Source of the DNA: Chlamydiifrater phoenicopteri
Lineage (GTDB): Bacteria > Chlamydiota > Chlamydiia > Chlamydiales > Chlamydiaceae
Reading direction: 5' to 3'
Assembly: GCF_902807005.1 (NCBI RefSeq)
Contig: NZ_LR777658.1
Coordinates: 992,001-1,056,000 of the forward strand
Length of the DNA: 64,000 bases
How positions within the stretch are numbered: position 1 is the stretch's first letter; each line of letters begins with the position of its first letter. The notes beneath the pieces were generated by a model. The model was not told the DNA's origin. It saw nothing but the letters and a program-made list of their open reading frames with translations, and did no database searches. Position numbers and translations under genes: made by a program. Below are positions 9,126 to 17,014 of the stretch, one piece after another.

Positions 9126-10748
9126 ATGTCAGACAACAGCGAAGTTTTTTCAGATAAGCAAAAAAAAATTCTTTCCCAGTATGTTTCTAATTTGGAAGGT
9201 AATGTTTTTGTTTTGAAAAATCTTCCTGAGGTTATCAAGGGGGCCCTTTTCTCAAAGTATTCTCGATCTATTCTGGGAGTCAGAGCGGTTCTTCTTAAGG
9301 AGTTTTTAGAATCGGAGGAATCTGGTTTTATTGCTGAAGATGGGGTTCTTGCTGATAATGAAGAAGGGGTTCGTAGGGCTAGCGCTTTTTATGAAAGAGT
9401 TCTCGATGGGTTTGGAGATGACTCTATCGGAGAACTAGGAGGCGCCCATTTAGCCATAGAAAGAGTCTCTATGCTAGCGGCTAAGATTTTAGAAGATTCT
9501 CGTATAGGCGGGTCCCCTTTAGAAAAATCCACTAGATACGTCTATTTTGATCAAAAGGTCAATGGGGAGTATTCATACTTTAGAGATCCTATTTTGATGA
9601 CCTCAGCCTTTAAAACAGCATTCCTGTCCACTTGCGATAATTTATTCAAGACTTATTCAGATCTTGTTCCAGAAGTCACCACTTTATTTGAAAAAATGTA
9701 TCCAAGAGATCCGGAGGTCTCTAAATCTTCTTACAACGTTTCCATTAGGGCTAGAGTATTGGATTGTTTGAGAGGATTATTGCCTACGGCAACATTGACT
9801 AACGTGGGTTTCTTTGGAAATGGAAGATTTTGGCAAAATTTGATTCAGAGATTGCAATTGCATAATTTATCTGAAATCAAAGGAATAGGAAGCAATGTCT
9901 TGACAGAACTTAAATCTGTAATTCCTTCCTTCGTTAGTAGAGCAGAATGTCATCATAGACACCATAAGGGGTTAGCTAGATTTCAAGAAAGCATGGTTGA
10001 GAGAATTCTTGGAATTTCAAAGAAAATGAAAGCTCCTTTGGAACCTTTAGAGTCTGGAGTAAAGCTTGTTTACGGAGATCCGGAAGGTATTTACAAGGTG
10101 TGTGCAGGGATTCTATTTCCACACACTAACGTTTCTTTTTCTAGCTTAATAGATCAATGTAAAAAAATGCCTAAAGAGGAACTTAATAGCATTATAGAAG
10201 CTGTGACGTACCCCAGAGAGAATCGCAGACACAAATCTCCTAGGGGATTAGAATGTGCCGAGTTTGCTTTTGATATTGTCGCAGACTTTGGAGGTTATAG
10301 AGACTTGCAAAGACATAGAATGTTAACGCAAGAAAGACAATTATTAACTGCTTGTTTGGGCTATGATTTCCCAAAAGAATTACTAGATACTCCCATGGAG
10401 AAACCTTTTAGACAAGCTGTAGAGCAAGCCGGAGAAGTGTACAGGGCTATAGCAGAAGAATTTCCAGAGGAGGCCCAATACGTTGTCCCTATGGCATACC
10501 ATATTCGATGGATGTTCCATATTAATGCTAGAGCCTTGCAGTGGCTTTGTGAGCTTAGATCCCAACCTCAAGGTCATATCAATTATAGAAGCTTAAGTGT
10601 AGCAATGGCTAGAGCTGTTTGCGATTTTGATTCAAGATATGAGCCCTTCTTTAAATTCGTAAATTATGATGATGTTGGCTTAGGTAGACTCGAGCAAGAG
10701 ATTCGAAAAGAAGCAAAAGTTAATAGTTTTTCTTCTGAGGCTGAATAG
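9126..10748 (+). CDS. thyX: ThyX-family flavin-dependent thymidylate synthase (duplicated-domain chlamydial type)
   Basis: About 540 residues, twice the length of an ordinary ThyX. Two ThyX-like lobes are visible: an N-terminal one ([20 protein letters not shown], then [10 protein letters not shown]) and a C-terminal one carrying [16 protein letters not shown], close to the RHR-x7-S signature but with Leu where Ser is expected, plus [14 protein letters not shown]. It would make dTMP from dUMP using FAD and methylene-tetrahydrofolate. The open frame extends to a TTG at 9075, but [12 protein letters not shown] at 9126 is the likelier start. CT632 family. Confidence 0.82.
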   Translation: MSDNSEVFSDKQKKILSQYVSNLEGNVFVLKNLPEVIKGALFSKYSRSILGVRAVLLKEFLESEESGFIAEDGVLADNEEGVRRASAFYERVLDGFGDDSIGELGGAHLAIERVSMLAAKILEDSRIGGSPLEKSTRYVYFDQKVNGEYSYFRDPILMTSAFKTAFLSTCDNLFKTYSDLVPEVTTLFEKMYPRDPEVSKSSYNVSIRARVLDCLRGLLPTATLTNVGFFGNGRFWQNLIQRLQLHNLSEIKGIGSNVLTELKSVIPSFVSRAECHHRHHKGLARFQESMVERILGISKKMKAPLEPLESGVKLVYGDPEGIYKVCAGILFPHTNVSFSSLIDQCKKMPKEELNSIIEAVTYPRENRRHKSPRGLECAEFAFDIVADFGGYRDLQRHRMLTQERQLLTACLGYDFPKELLDTPMEKPFRQAVEQAGEVYRAIAEEFPEEAQYVVPMAYHIRWMFHINARALQWLCELRSQPQGHINYRSLSVAMARAVCDFDSRYEPFFKFVNYDDVGLGRLEQEIRKEAKVNSFSSEAE

Positions 10749-10859
10749 CTTTTTTCTGAAAGTTTTCTTGTTTTATTTTTAACAGAATTCTTTCTTGAAA
10801 GGAACTTATAAAAACTGATAGTCTTTGTCCTCTGATTCTTTTTCCACGTTTTTGTATTT

Positions 10860-11114
10860 ATGAAGAAATTCTTAGAAAACAATCTTGTCAGGTTTAAAAA
10901 TATTTCAAAAAATAAACACGGCATGTTTGTTAACTTCAAGGTTAAGGGAGAACGAGGCGGAGCTTCTTTCACAGCCTCTATTACGGTAGATATATCTGCC
11001 GCGGAAGTAGATACGGGGGACTCTTTAGAGAAAATTATAGAGAGTTGTGCTAAGATTGGAGTTTCTGAGTTTCAACGTTGTGAATTTCAGTTTGAAGGCA
11101 TTACCTGCCTATAA
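10860..11114 (+). CDS. Conserved small hypothetical protein (CT631 family)
   Basis: 84 residues, no signal peptide and no membrane segment. Composition is mixed alpha/beta (NKHGMFVNFKVKGERGGASF, ITVDISAAEVDTGDSLEKII), ending with a Cys-containing tail (ESCAKIGVSEFQRCEFQFEG). It ends only 7 nt before the tRNA-Pro gene on the same strand. The position after thyX is as in other Chlamydia (CT632-CT631), which supports it being a real gene. No function can be assigned. Confidence 0.75.
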   Translation: MKKFLENNLVRFKNISKNKHGMFVNFKVKGERGGASFTASITVDISAAEVDTGDSLEKIIESCAKIGVSEFQRCEFQFEGITCL

Positions 11115-11121
11115 TATTGCC

Positions 11122-11194
11122 TGGGTGTAGCGCAGCCTGGTAGCGCACTTGCATGGGGTGCAAGGGGGCGGAGGTTCAAATCCTCTCACCCAGA
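11122..11194 (+). tRNA. tRNA-Pro (GGG anticodon)
   Basis: A 73-nt cloverleaf: acceptor CTGGGTG/CACCCAG, anticodon loop ATGGGGT on the stem CTTGC/GCAAG, and T loop GTTCAAA. No encoded CCA. A T-run follows. Its last 19 nt overlap the 3' end of the minus-strand folC2-like gene. Confidence 0.95.
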
Positions 11195-11970
11195 TTTTTT
11201 TGTTGATTCGCTGTTATCCCGGCACTTCTTCTTCTACTCTTCCACTCGACGGAAGCCAGTATTGGCGCATAAATATCTTCTTGTTCACTTATAAAAAAGG
11301 CCTTTCTCTCTTCATCAGAAGGGGGAGAATTCAAAAATTTTATTTTTGGAGCTTCTGTTATAACTGCTAGAGGTGTTTGCTCGTTACCTTCTCCCATACA
11401 AAAGACTGCACTTACGGCTAAAGCATCTATAATATTCATTTCTGTAGTTTCTAAAGCCCTTCCATAGCAGTCTGGCTTACCAATGTAGCTGTAAATGGGG
11501 TCAAAACCACACCAAGAAAGAGCTAGACCCAAGACTCCTTTTCTCATAAGGGTTGTATGACTGTCTGTGAGGATAACTCCTAAATAATTAATCTTGTCTC
11601 TATGCTTAAGAAAAGACCAAATTTGAATCGCTGAAGAAAAAACATCTTCTGGATATAAGACGTATCCATTCAAAGAATTTGATTCATCTATTCCTGCGGA
11701 GGGTATAAGAATATTGTTTTTCTTTGTTAAAATAGGAGATGATGCGCAGGAAGGAAGCGGATCTAAGTACATATCTGCATGATTTCTAATTAATTCTTCT
11801 TTTGAAGGCACCTTGTTTTTGTCGACTACGCATCCTTCGCAGATACTCACAATTTTTGAAGAAATAGCGACGATGGAGCCTTCCTCTAGAGGGGGAAGGT
11901 AGGCGTCTAAGACTTGCTCTAAATCATCTGAAGTGGACACAGCATGGGTTTTATAGGCTCTAACAAACAT
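11176..11970 (-). CDS. FolC2-like folylpolyglutamate synthase (COG1478/CofE-type gamma-glutamyl ligase family)
   Basis: 264 residues. The family pattern is clear: EGSIVAISSKIVSICEGCVV, SAGIDESNSLNGYVLYPED and GVILTDSHTTLMRKGVLGLALSW, the last two being the conserved nucleotide/metal-binding segments of F420-0:gamma-glutamyl ligases. In Chlamydia this family (CT611) has been proposed to replace FolC and add glutamate to folates. In C. trachomatis I recall folA, folP and folX between it and rpoD; here rpoD comes directly upstream, after a terminator. The last codons read through the antisense of the tRNA-Pro T arm. Confidence 0.78.
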   Translation of the reverse strand: MFVRAYKTHAVSTSDDLEQVLDAYLPPLEEGSIVAISSKIVSICEGCVVDKNKVPSKEELIRNHADMYLDPLPSCASSPILTKKNNILIPSAGIDESNSLNGYVLYPEDVFSSAIQIWSFLKHRDKINYLGVILTDSHTTLMRKGVLGLALSWCGFDPIYSYIGKPDCYGRALETTEMNIIDALAVSAVFCMGEGNEQTPLAVITEAPKIKFLNSPPSDEERKAFFISEQEDIYAPILASVEWKSRRRSAGITANQQKNLGERI

Positions 11971-12191
11971 AGAAATATCCTAGAAGAGTTTTTAAGTTTC
12001 TTGAAGAAAGAAGACGGCAGTAAAAATGCTTTAGTTTAGAGAAAACAAGCAAAGAGCTGCTCAAAATGGAACTATTTTTTATTGTGTTTTTTAAACAAGT
12101 TCGAGTTTGGGGACAAATCAAAAGAAAGCCTACGAAAAGACTGGTTAGAAAAACATCGATACTATTTTTTGTTAGATTAAGCTTCAAGGGT

Positions 12192-12225
12192 AAAAACCCT
12201 CAGAACACTTTTATCTGTTGCTGAG
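12192..12225 (-). terminator. Intrinsic terminator of rpoD
   Basis: On the minus strand CTCAG-C-AACA pairs with TGTT-CTGAG around an 8-nt loop and is followed by GGTTTTT. It starts about 14 nt after the rpoD stop and should separate rpoD transcription from the folC2-like gene. Confidence 0.65.
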
Positions 12226-12238
12226 AGTTTTTAAAAAA

Positions 12239-13930
12239 TCACTTAGATTTATTTGTCATGGGTTTTTCTTCTTCAAGAAGATCTAAGAAGGCTCTCAGTT
12301 GTTTAGATCTTATAGGATGACGCATCTTTCTTAATGCTTTAGCCTCGATTTGTCGGATACGCTCCCTAGTGACATTAAAGGCTGAACCCACTTCTTCTAG
12401 TGTTTTAGGTTTTCCGTCTAAGAGACCGAATCGGTGAATTAGAACAAATCGTTCTCTCTCTGTTAAAGTTTTTAGAACTTCTTTCATTTTATCTTTCAAC
12501 ATTGAGTAACCGGTGGCTTCTGCCGGGGATTCTACGCCCGTATCCTCGAGAAAATCCCCAAAAGAGCTCTCGCCACCTTCTCCGACTTCTGCCTGCAGAG
12601 ATATGGGGTGTTGCGCTATTTTGTAAATTTCTCGCACGCGATCAGGTGTTAAGCCTAGTTCTTCAGCCAACTCTTCTGGAGTAGGTTCTTTTCCTGTTTC
12701 CATCATTAGTTTTTTTGCTCCACGAAGAACTTTGTTGATGGTCTCGATCATGTGAACGGGAATACGTATAGTCCTGGCCTGATCTGCTATGGCTCGAGTT
12801 ACTGCTTGACGAATCCACCATGTGGCATAGGTGGAGAACTTGTAACCTCTACGATATTCAAACTTTTCAACAGCTTTCATTAGTCCCATATTTCCTTCTT
12901 GAATGAGGTCTAAGAAGGAAAGGCCTCTATTAGTGTATTTTTTTGCAATGGAAATAACTAGACGTAGATTGGATTCAACCATTTCCTTTTTTGCTTCCTG
13001 GCTTTTATCCATCCATCTCTGCAACATTCGAACATCTTTTTTAAATTCTTCTAAAGTTCTCCCCGCAGCAACTTCTCTGTTTCTTAATTTTCTCCGAGCA
13101 GCAGAAAGCTTCGCAGCAGCAAACTTATTTCGCTCTGCCCTTACCTTTAGATCATTTATTTCCTCTTCTAGACTTAGGAAAGAATCATATGCTTTAAAGA
13201 CGACTTCACCAAAATCCTCTGTTACGTTATGCCTACAATGGAAACATCGTAAGTAAGCTTGCGTTCTAATACGACATTTTTCTAAGGCATCATTTAATTT
13301 AGCTGTTTCTGCCTTAGATTGTTGAGGTTCTCTCAGCTGTAGTAAGAGGTTTTCTAATATAGAGTCTTCTTCTTTTAGTAGAGAGATCAACTTGGGTAGT
13401 AGCTCCAAAAATCGAGCCTTATCCTCAACCTCTTTCTCAGAAATAATTTTATCGAAACGTTCTTTCCCACTTATCAGGTAGTTTGCTATCGAGATGGCCT
13501 CTTTTGTAGAATAGCGGAATCTCAAGATGATGCGTTCGATTTGTATTTGGGCTTTTTCTATTCTCTTAGAAATCTCAACTTCTTCTTCTCTGGTAAGCAA
13601 GGGAACAGTACCCATTTCCTTCAGGTACATTCTTACAGGATCATCCGGCGTTCCTTCCGAACGTCTGGCAAGACCTTCTAACTCTTTTGCTTCTTTTTTT
13701 CTTTCTTTCTGACGTTCTACATCGGCTTGATTAAGGACCTGAATATCCATCCCTGTGAGAAAGATCAAAACTTGATCTATCTGTTCCGGAGTATCAAAAC
13801 TCATTGGCAGGATGTCGTTTATTTCTTCATAAGTAATAAAACCTTGATCCTTGGCTAGAGCAACTAATTCTTCGAGCTTTTTTTGAGGTTCTTCTTCTAG
13901 GGAGACGTCCGTATCAGTTTTTGTGTTCAT
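12239..13930 (-). CDS. rpoD: RNA polymerase principal sigma factor (sigma-66)
   Basis: 563 residues of sigma-70 group 1. Region 1.2 is near [20 protein letters not shown]. Region 2 includes [40 protein letters not shown] and the -10-recognition helix [17 protein letters not shown]. Region 3 follows, and region 4.2 is [20 protein letters not shown]. It directs RNA polymerase to housekeeping promoters through most of the developmental cycle. A promoter-like sequence lies ~40 nt upstream and a terminator downstream, so it may be monocistronic here. CT615 family. Confidence 0.97.
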   Translation of the reverse strand: MNTKTDTDVSLEEEPQKKLEELVALAKDQGFITYEEINDILPMSFDTPEQIDQVLIFLTGMDIQVLNQADVERQKERKKEAKELEGLARRSEGTPDDPVRMYLKEMGTVPLLTREEEVEISKRIEKAQIQIERIILRFRYSTKEAISIANYLISGKERFDKIISEKEVEDKARFLELLPKLISLLKEEDSILENLLLQLREPQQSKAETAKLNDALEKCRIRTQAYLRCFHCRHNVTEDFGEVVFKAYDSFLSLEEEINDLKVRAERNKFAAAKLSAARRKLRNREVAAGRTLEEFKKDVRMLQRWMDKSQEAKKEMVESNLRLVISIAKKYTNRGLSFLDLIQEGNMGLMKAVEKFEYRRGYKFSTYATWWIRQAVTRAIADQARTIRIPVHMIETINKVLRGAKKLMMETGKEPTPEELAEELGLTPDRVREIYKIAQHPISLQAEVGEGGESSFGDFLEDTGVESPAEATGYSMLKDKMKEVLKTLTERERFVLIHRFGLLDGKPKTLEEVGSAFNVTRERIRQIEAKALRKMRHPIRSKQLRAFLDLLEEEKPMTNKSK

Positions 13931-13969
13931 GTTTGAAGTTGTGCCTCTTTGGGAATCTATAAAGCGTTA

Positions 13970-13998
13970 TCTATAGTTTGGAACATAGTTTATCTCAA
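13970..13998 (-). promoter_or_regulatory. Candidate sigma-66 promoter for rpoD
   Basis: On the minus strand TTGAGA (13993-13998) and TATAGA (13970-13975) are separated by exactly 17 nt. The predicted transcription start would give a 5' leader of roughly 30-35 nt before the rpoD ATG at 13930. Predicted from sequence only. Confidence 0.5.
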
Positions 13999-14170
13999 CA
14001 AACATAGGAAAGCTAGGTATTTTTGAGTAGGCGAGACGGAGTGGGTGTAAATAAATTTTTTGTTCCAAACAAAACACGTCATTTCTAATAAAAGCCGGTT
14101 TTTTTCAAAAGTTAGGGTTTGTGTTGTAGGTGTTTCATAGAATTTGTTTCTCAATTATTTCTACATGTTT

Positions 14171-14213
14171 TACAATAGGCGCCCTTAAAGACCCTCACGT
14201 GGGTCGGTTTTTT
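14171..14213 (+). promoter_or_regulatory. rpsT leader: -10 element followed by a terminator-like hairpin (possible attenuator)
   Basis: TACAAT at 14171-14176 is a good -10 element, although no clear -35 lies at normal spacing. Within the presumed leader, GACCC (14190-14194) pairs with GGGTC (14201-14205), and GGTTTTTTC follows at once. This is a short intrinsic-terminator shape ending about 25 nt before the rpsT ATG. The rest of the 305-bp gap between rpoD and rpsT (13931-14235) holds the rpoD promoter candidate and otherwise AT-rich sequence with no gene that I can see. Confidence 0.5.
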
Positions 14214-14235
14214 CAATTTTTTTGACTGGAGTCTT

Positions 14236-14520
14236 ATGGTCACCAAAAAAAACGCGAAGAATGCGAAGGTTAAACGTTCTAGTGCAGAGAAGAGGGTGAT
14301 AACCTCTAAGAAGCGAAGCTTGATCAACCAAAGTTTTAAATCGAAAGTTAAAACTGTTGCCAAAAAGTTCGATGCTTCTTTGAAGACAAAAGATTCTGCT
14401 CTTATTTCTGACAGTTTAAACAAGCTATACAGCCTTATTGACAAAGGGGTGAAAAGAAAAATTTTCAAGCTTGGCAAAGGAGCCAGAATGAAGTCTAGAG
14501 CAATGGCTAAGATTGCTTAA
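14236..14520 (+). CDS. rpsT: 30S ribosomal protein S20
   Basis: 94 residues, very basic. Helical Lys/Arg/Ser/Ala-rich S20 features include [20 protein letters not shown] and [20 protein letters not shown], with a C-terminal helix ending [11 protein letters not shown]. It binds 16S rRNA early in 30S assembly. GGAG lies upstream of the ATG. The Inc-like gene follows 32 nt downstream on the same strand. CT617 family. Confidence 0.92.
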   Translation: MVTKKNAKNAKVKRSSAEKRVITSKKRSLINQSFKSKVKTVAKKFDASLKTKDSALISDSLNKLYSLIDKGVKRKIFKLGKGARMKSRAMAKIA

Positions 14521-14552
14521 GTTTTTAACCCTCAAAAATTAGGTGGTGTGTT

Positions 14553-15437
14553 GTGAGTGCTCTACCCTCTTTAAGTTCTATTTTTCGTCTCGGGACTCGA
14601 CCTTTAGGCGGTTTCGATAATTTTTTAGCAGGTCTTGGCGGCAAAGCTAAGGTTTTAGGCGATTCTGCCGGCCTGTTGGGCGATCTTTGTAGTGCAGCTT
14701 CGCATTCGAGTGCGTTAGCAAAGCATATACTGTCAAAAGATGTTTCTCAGCGTCCCGGTCCTGGAGGGAAGGTCCCTTCTCCTTTAGGTGATAGGGAGCA
14801 AGTTTTTGCAAAGGTAGATTCCCTTCTTTCTAGTACGGCTCTATTGTCCGAGGGAGTAGAGGCTGTTGGTCTCTGGGGAAGATTCCTTACAGGACATTTG
14901 TTCTGGGAGACATCCTCTAACGGTAATTTTAGGTATGTTTCAAAGACTGCTTACGACGGAAGTGTTAGCACAGAAAGAAGCCGAAGGTCTTTCTTGAGTA
15001 TAGCAGGAAAGACTGCTGCATTAGTTGGAAGGACCGCTGGCTTTGCTTCCGGACTACATGAAAAGAGTTTGATAAATCTCGGAGCGCATGCTCGAACTTT
15101 AGGTTATTCTGCCGGAGTAGCGTTCTTTGGTTCAGCGGTACAATACTCTGCTAGTTTATTGGAGGCTTCTTTAGACATCAAACACGCTAAGGATTACTAT
15201 CAGGATCTTTCTGCTAAGGAAGGTTTCGACGGGGATGTTGCTAAAAACACTCAAAGAAGTGTCAGATGCTATCTGAGGGAGAAAGTTATTTGCCTCATAA
15301 GTAATATCTTGAATTTGATAGCTTTGCCTCTCAGCGTTGGTTTGATTTCTGGATTTGGCTTCGTCGGAACGACGGTGTCTATCGTAATTTGCCTTTTGGC
15401 TTCTATTCTCAATATTTTCCGAGATCTGACAGAATAG
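14553..15437 (+). CDS. Probable inclusion membrane (Inc) protein, CT618 family
   Basis: 294 residues, GTG start preceded by GGTGG. Most of the protein is Gly/Ala/Ser-rich and amphipathic (GGFDNFLAGLGGKAKVLGDS, LGAHARTLGYSAGVAFFGSA). Near the C terminus lie two closely spaced hydrophobic segments, VICLISNILNLIALPLSVGL and GFVGTTVSIVICLLASIL, separated by a few residues. That bilobed pair is the signature of Inc proteins, which are type III secreted and inserted into the host-derived inclusion membrane. No Sec signal peptide. Assignment rests on this pattern and on position after rpsT; the specific host target is unknown. Confidence 0.6.
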   Translation: MSALPSLSSIFRLGTRPLGGFDNFLAGLGGKAKVLGDSAGLLGDLCSAASHSSALAKHILSKDVSQRPGPGGKVPSPLGDREQVFAKVDSLLSSTALLSEGVEAVGLWGRFLTGHLFWETSSNGNFRYVSKTAYDGSVSTERSRRSFLSIAGKTAALVGRTAGFASGLHEKSLINLGAHARTLGYSAGVAFFGSAVQYSASLLEASLDIKHAKDYYQDLSAKEGFDGDVAKNTQRSVRCYLREKVICLISNILNLIALPLSVGLISGFGFVGTTVSIVICLLASILNIFRDLTE

Positions 15438-15451
15438 AGCCCTACGCTTTT

Positions 15452-15476
15452 GCGGCAGGAGCCAAAAACCTGCCGC
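15452..15476. terminator. Hairpin between convergent genes (probable bidirectional terminator)
   Basis: Perfect 8-bp inverted repeat GCGGCAGG/CCTGCCGC with a 9-nt loop (AGCCAAAAA). It lies between the ends of the Inc-like gene and recD2. No strong T-run follows on either strand, so efficiency is uncertain. Confidence 0.5.
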
Positions 15477-15493
15477 GGCCCTTCTCTTTGTCC

Positions 15494-17014
15494 TTATTTC
15501 TGAAATAAAAGTTCCCAGCTCGTGGGGTCTGCCCATATCTCTACGGTGGATTTTGCTCTTGTTATGCCGGTATATATAAGGGATAGATCAAATTTTTCGC
15601 TTCCTTTAGGTATTAGTAAAAGAACCTGTTCAAATTCGCTGCCTTGACTTTTATGAATGGACAAAGCGTAGTTAAATGAGTATCTCGGAATAGATTTTAT
15701 GTGAATAGGAGCCCTGTAAGAAAAAAATACTTTTTTGGAAACAGGATCTAACATTCCAACATCTCCGTTATACAGATCTAGCGAAGGGAAGCTATCCATA
15801 ATCATAATAGGCACAGGTATAGAGGGATTGGCTAGTTTAATTTTTCTCGCTACTAAGGTGTTGAGATTCAAAGAGCCCCAAACGCCTTGTCTTAGAGGGG
15901 TTAGAACACAAAAAGAGCTGTCATTATTAAATAGAGCTTTGTTTGAAAGTTTTTCCAAAAAGAGATTGGAAATAATGTCTACAGCTTGCTCTAGGTTTGG
16001 AAGAGGTTGCGAAGGAATAAAAGTTTTTTTTAAAACAGAAGAGGACAGCTGTTGTATAAAAGAATTCTTGGTTCTTTTAATTTCTGTTAAATAAAAGGTG
16101 TTTTTTTTATATCTAGTAATCCATTCTTTCAAAGGTCTCCCAGACCCAATACCTATTGGTGGCAGCTGATTAGGATCTCCTAAGATAATGAGAGAAGAAC
16201 AAAATTTTTGATTTGCGAAGTTACTATAGCCTTTAATGCCTTTTAAGAGGCTTAAAAGCATGCCAGTTGTTACCATAGATCCTTCATCAATAAGAATAAA
16301 ATCTGGATGAGGGATGAGATCCTTTTTTATTTCATGAATCAATTTATGGATGGTTTTTACGGAAATTTTTTGGAATAAAGTTTGAGAAAGATTTTGTTTT
16401 AGTAGAGAGGCTGCTTTTCCCGTGGGGGTTCCAACGACTATATTTTTTACCAGATCTGTTGCTGCTAGAGTTTGTAGGATATGAGTCGCCAAAAAACTTT
16501 TTCCAGTCCCTGGGCCGCCACAAATAAATGTTAGACAAGAAGAAATAGATGTTTCAAGGATGGTTCTTTGCTCTTGGGTTAAAAGCTTAGTAGATGAATT
16601 TAATGGAATAGGGGATAGCATGGGCTTAGCATTTGCTAGGACGTCTAGTTTCTCGTAAAGCTGATGCTGTTCTTCAAAAGTTGGTTTAAAAAATAAAACA
16701 TTCTCTTTTTGAATGAAGAGAACGTTCTTGATAGCTGTTGGAAAGGAACAAAAATATTGATAAAACTCTGTGGGGCAAAGATCTTTTGATGAGGGAGAGA
16801 GGGTTTTATTATCGGTATCTATGGTAAGGAAAGCGTGCCCCTCTCTGAGGACAGACGAAAGGGCGCATAAAAACAGGAGGTCCTGCTTCTTAGCATTAGG
16901 TTCTGCATGTCTTAGAGCAAAAGATATGTCTAAAGGGATGAAGGCTTTTCTATCTAATAAAAAAGAAATATCGAAATTTTTATATTTTTTCGTTTCAGTT
17001 AGAAATAAGTTCAT
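15494..17014 (-). CDS. recD: RecD-like helicase (second chlamydial RecD)
   Basis: 506 residues of SF1B helicase. Walker A is FICGGPGTGKSFLATHIL, Walker B is DFILIDEGSMVTTGML, motif III is LGDPNQLPPIGIGSG, and the C-terminal motifs are YALSIHKSQGSEFEQVLLLI and IYTGITRAKSTVEIWAD. It is a 5'-3' DNA helicase, either the alpha subunit of RecBCD or a stand-alone RecD2-type enzyme. It overlaps the upstream TPR-like gene by 20 nt, as CT652 adjoins CT651. Which of the two chlamydial RecD paralogues this is rests on that neighbour. Confidence 0.85.
   Translation of the reverse strand: MNLFLTETKKYKNFDISFLLDRKAFIPLDISFALRHAEPNAKKQDLLFLCALSSVLREGHAFLTIDTDNKTLSPSSKDLCPTEFYQYFCSFPTAIKNVLFIQKENVLFFKPTFEEQHQLYEKLDVLANAKPMLSPIPLNSSTKLLTQEQRTILETSISSCLTFICGGPGTGKSFLATHILQTLAATDLVKNIVVGTPTGKAASLLKQNLSQTLFQKISVKTIHKLIHEIKKDLIPHPDFILIDEGSMVTTGMLLSLLKGIKGYSNFANQKFCSSLIILGDPNQLPPIGIGSGRPLKEWITRYKKNTFYLTEIKRTKNSFIQQLSSSVLKKTFIPSQPLPNLEQAVDIISNLFLEKLSNKALFNNDSSFCVLTPLRQGVWGSLNLNTLVARKIKLANPSIPVPIMIMDSFPSLDLYNGDVGMLDPVSKKVFFSYRAPIHIKSIPRYSFNYALSIHKSQGSEFEQVLLLIPKGSEKFDLSLIYTGITRAKSTVEIWADPTSWELLFQK

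Noticed and set aside
10749-10859. AT-rich thyX-CT631 gap as a small RNA gene
   Set aside because: No convincing promoter plus terminator pair; several TTTTCT stretches but no stable stem.
11960-12187. 75-residue open frame on the minus strand between folC2 and rpoD
   Set aside because: No ribosome binding site, no similarity to DHFR, DHPS or DHNA, and it overlaps the folC2 start; regarded as chance.
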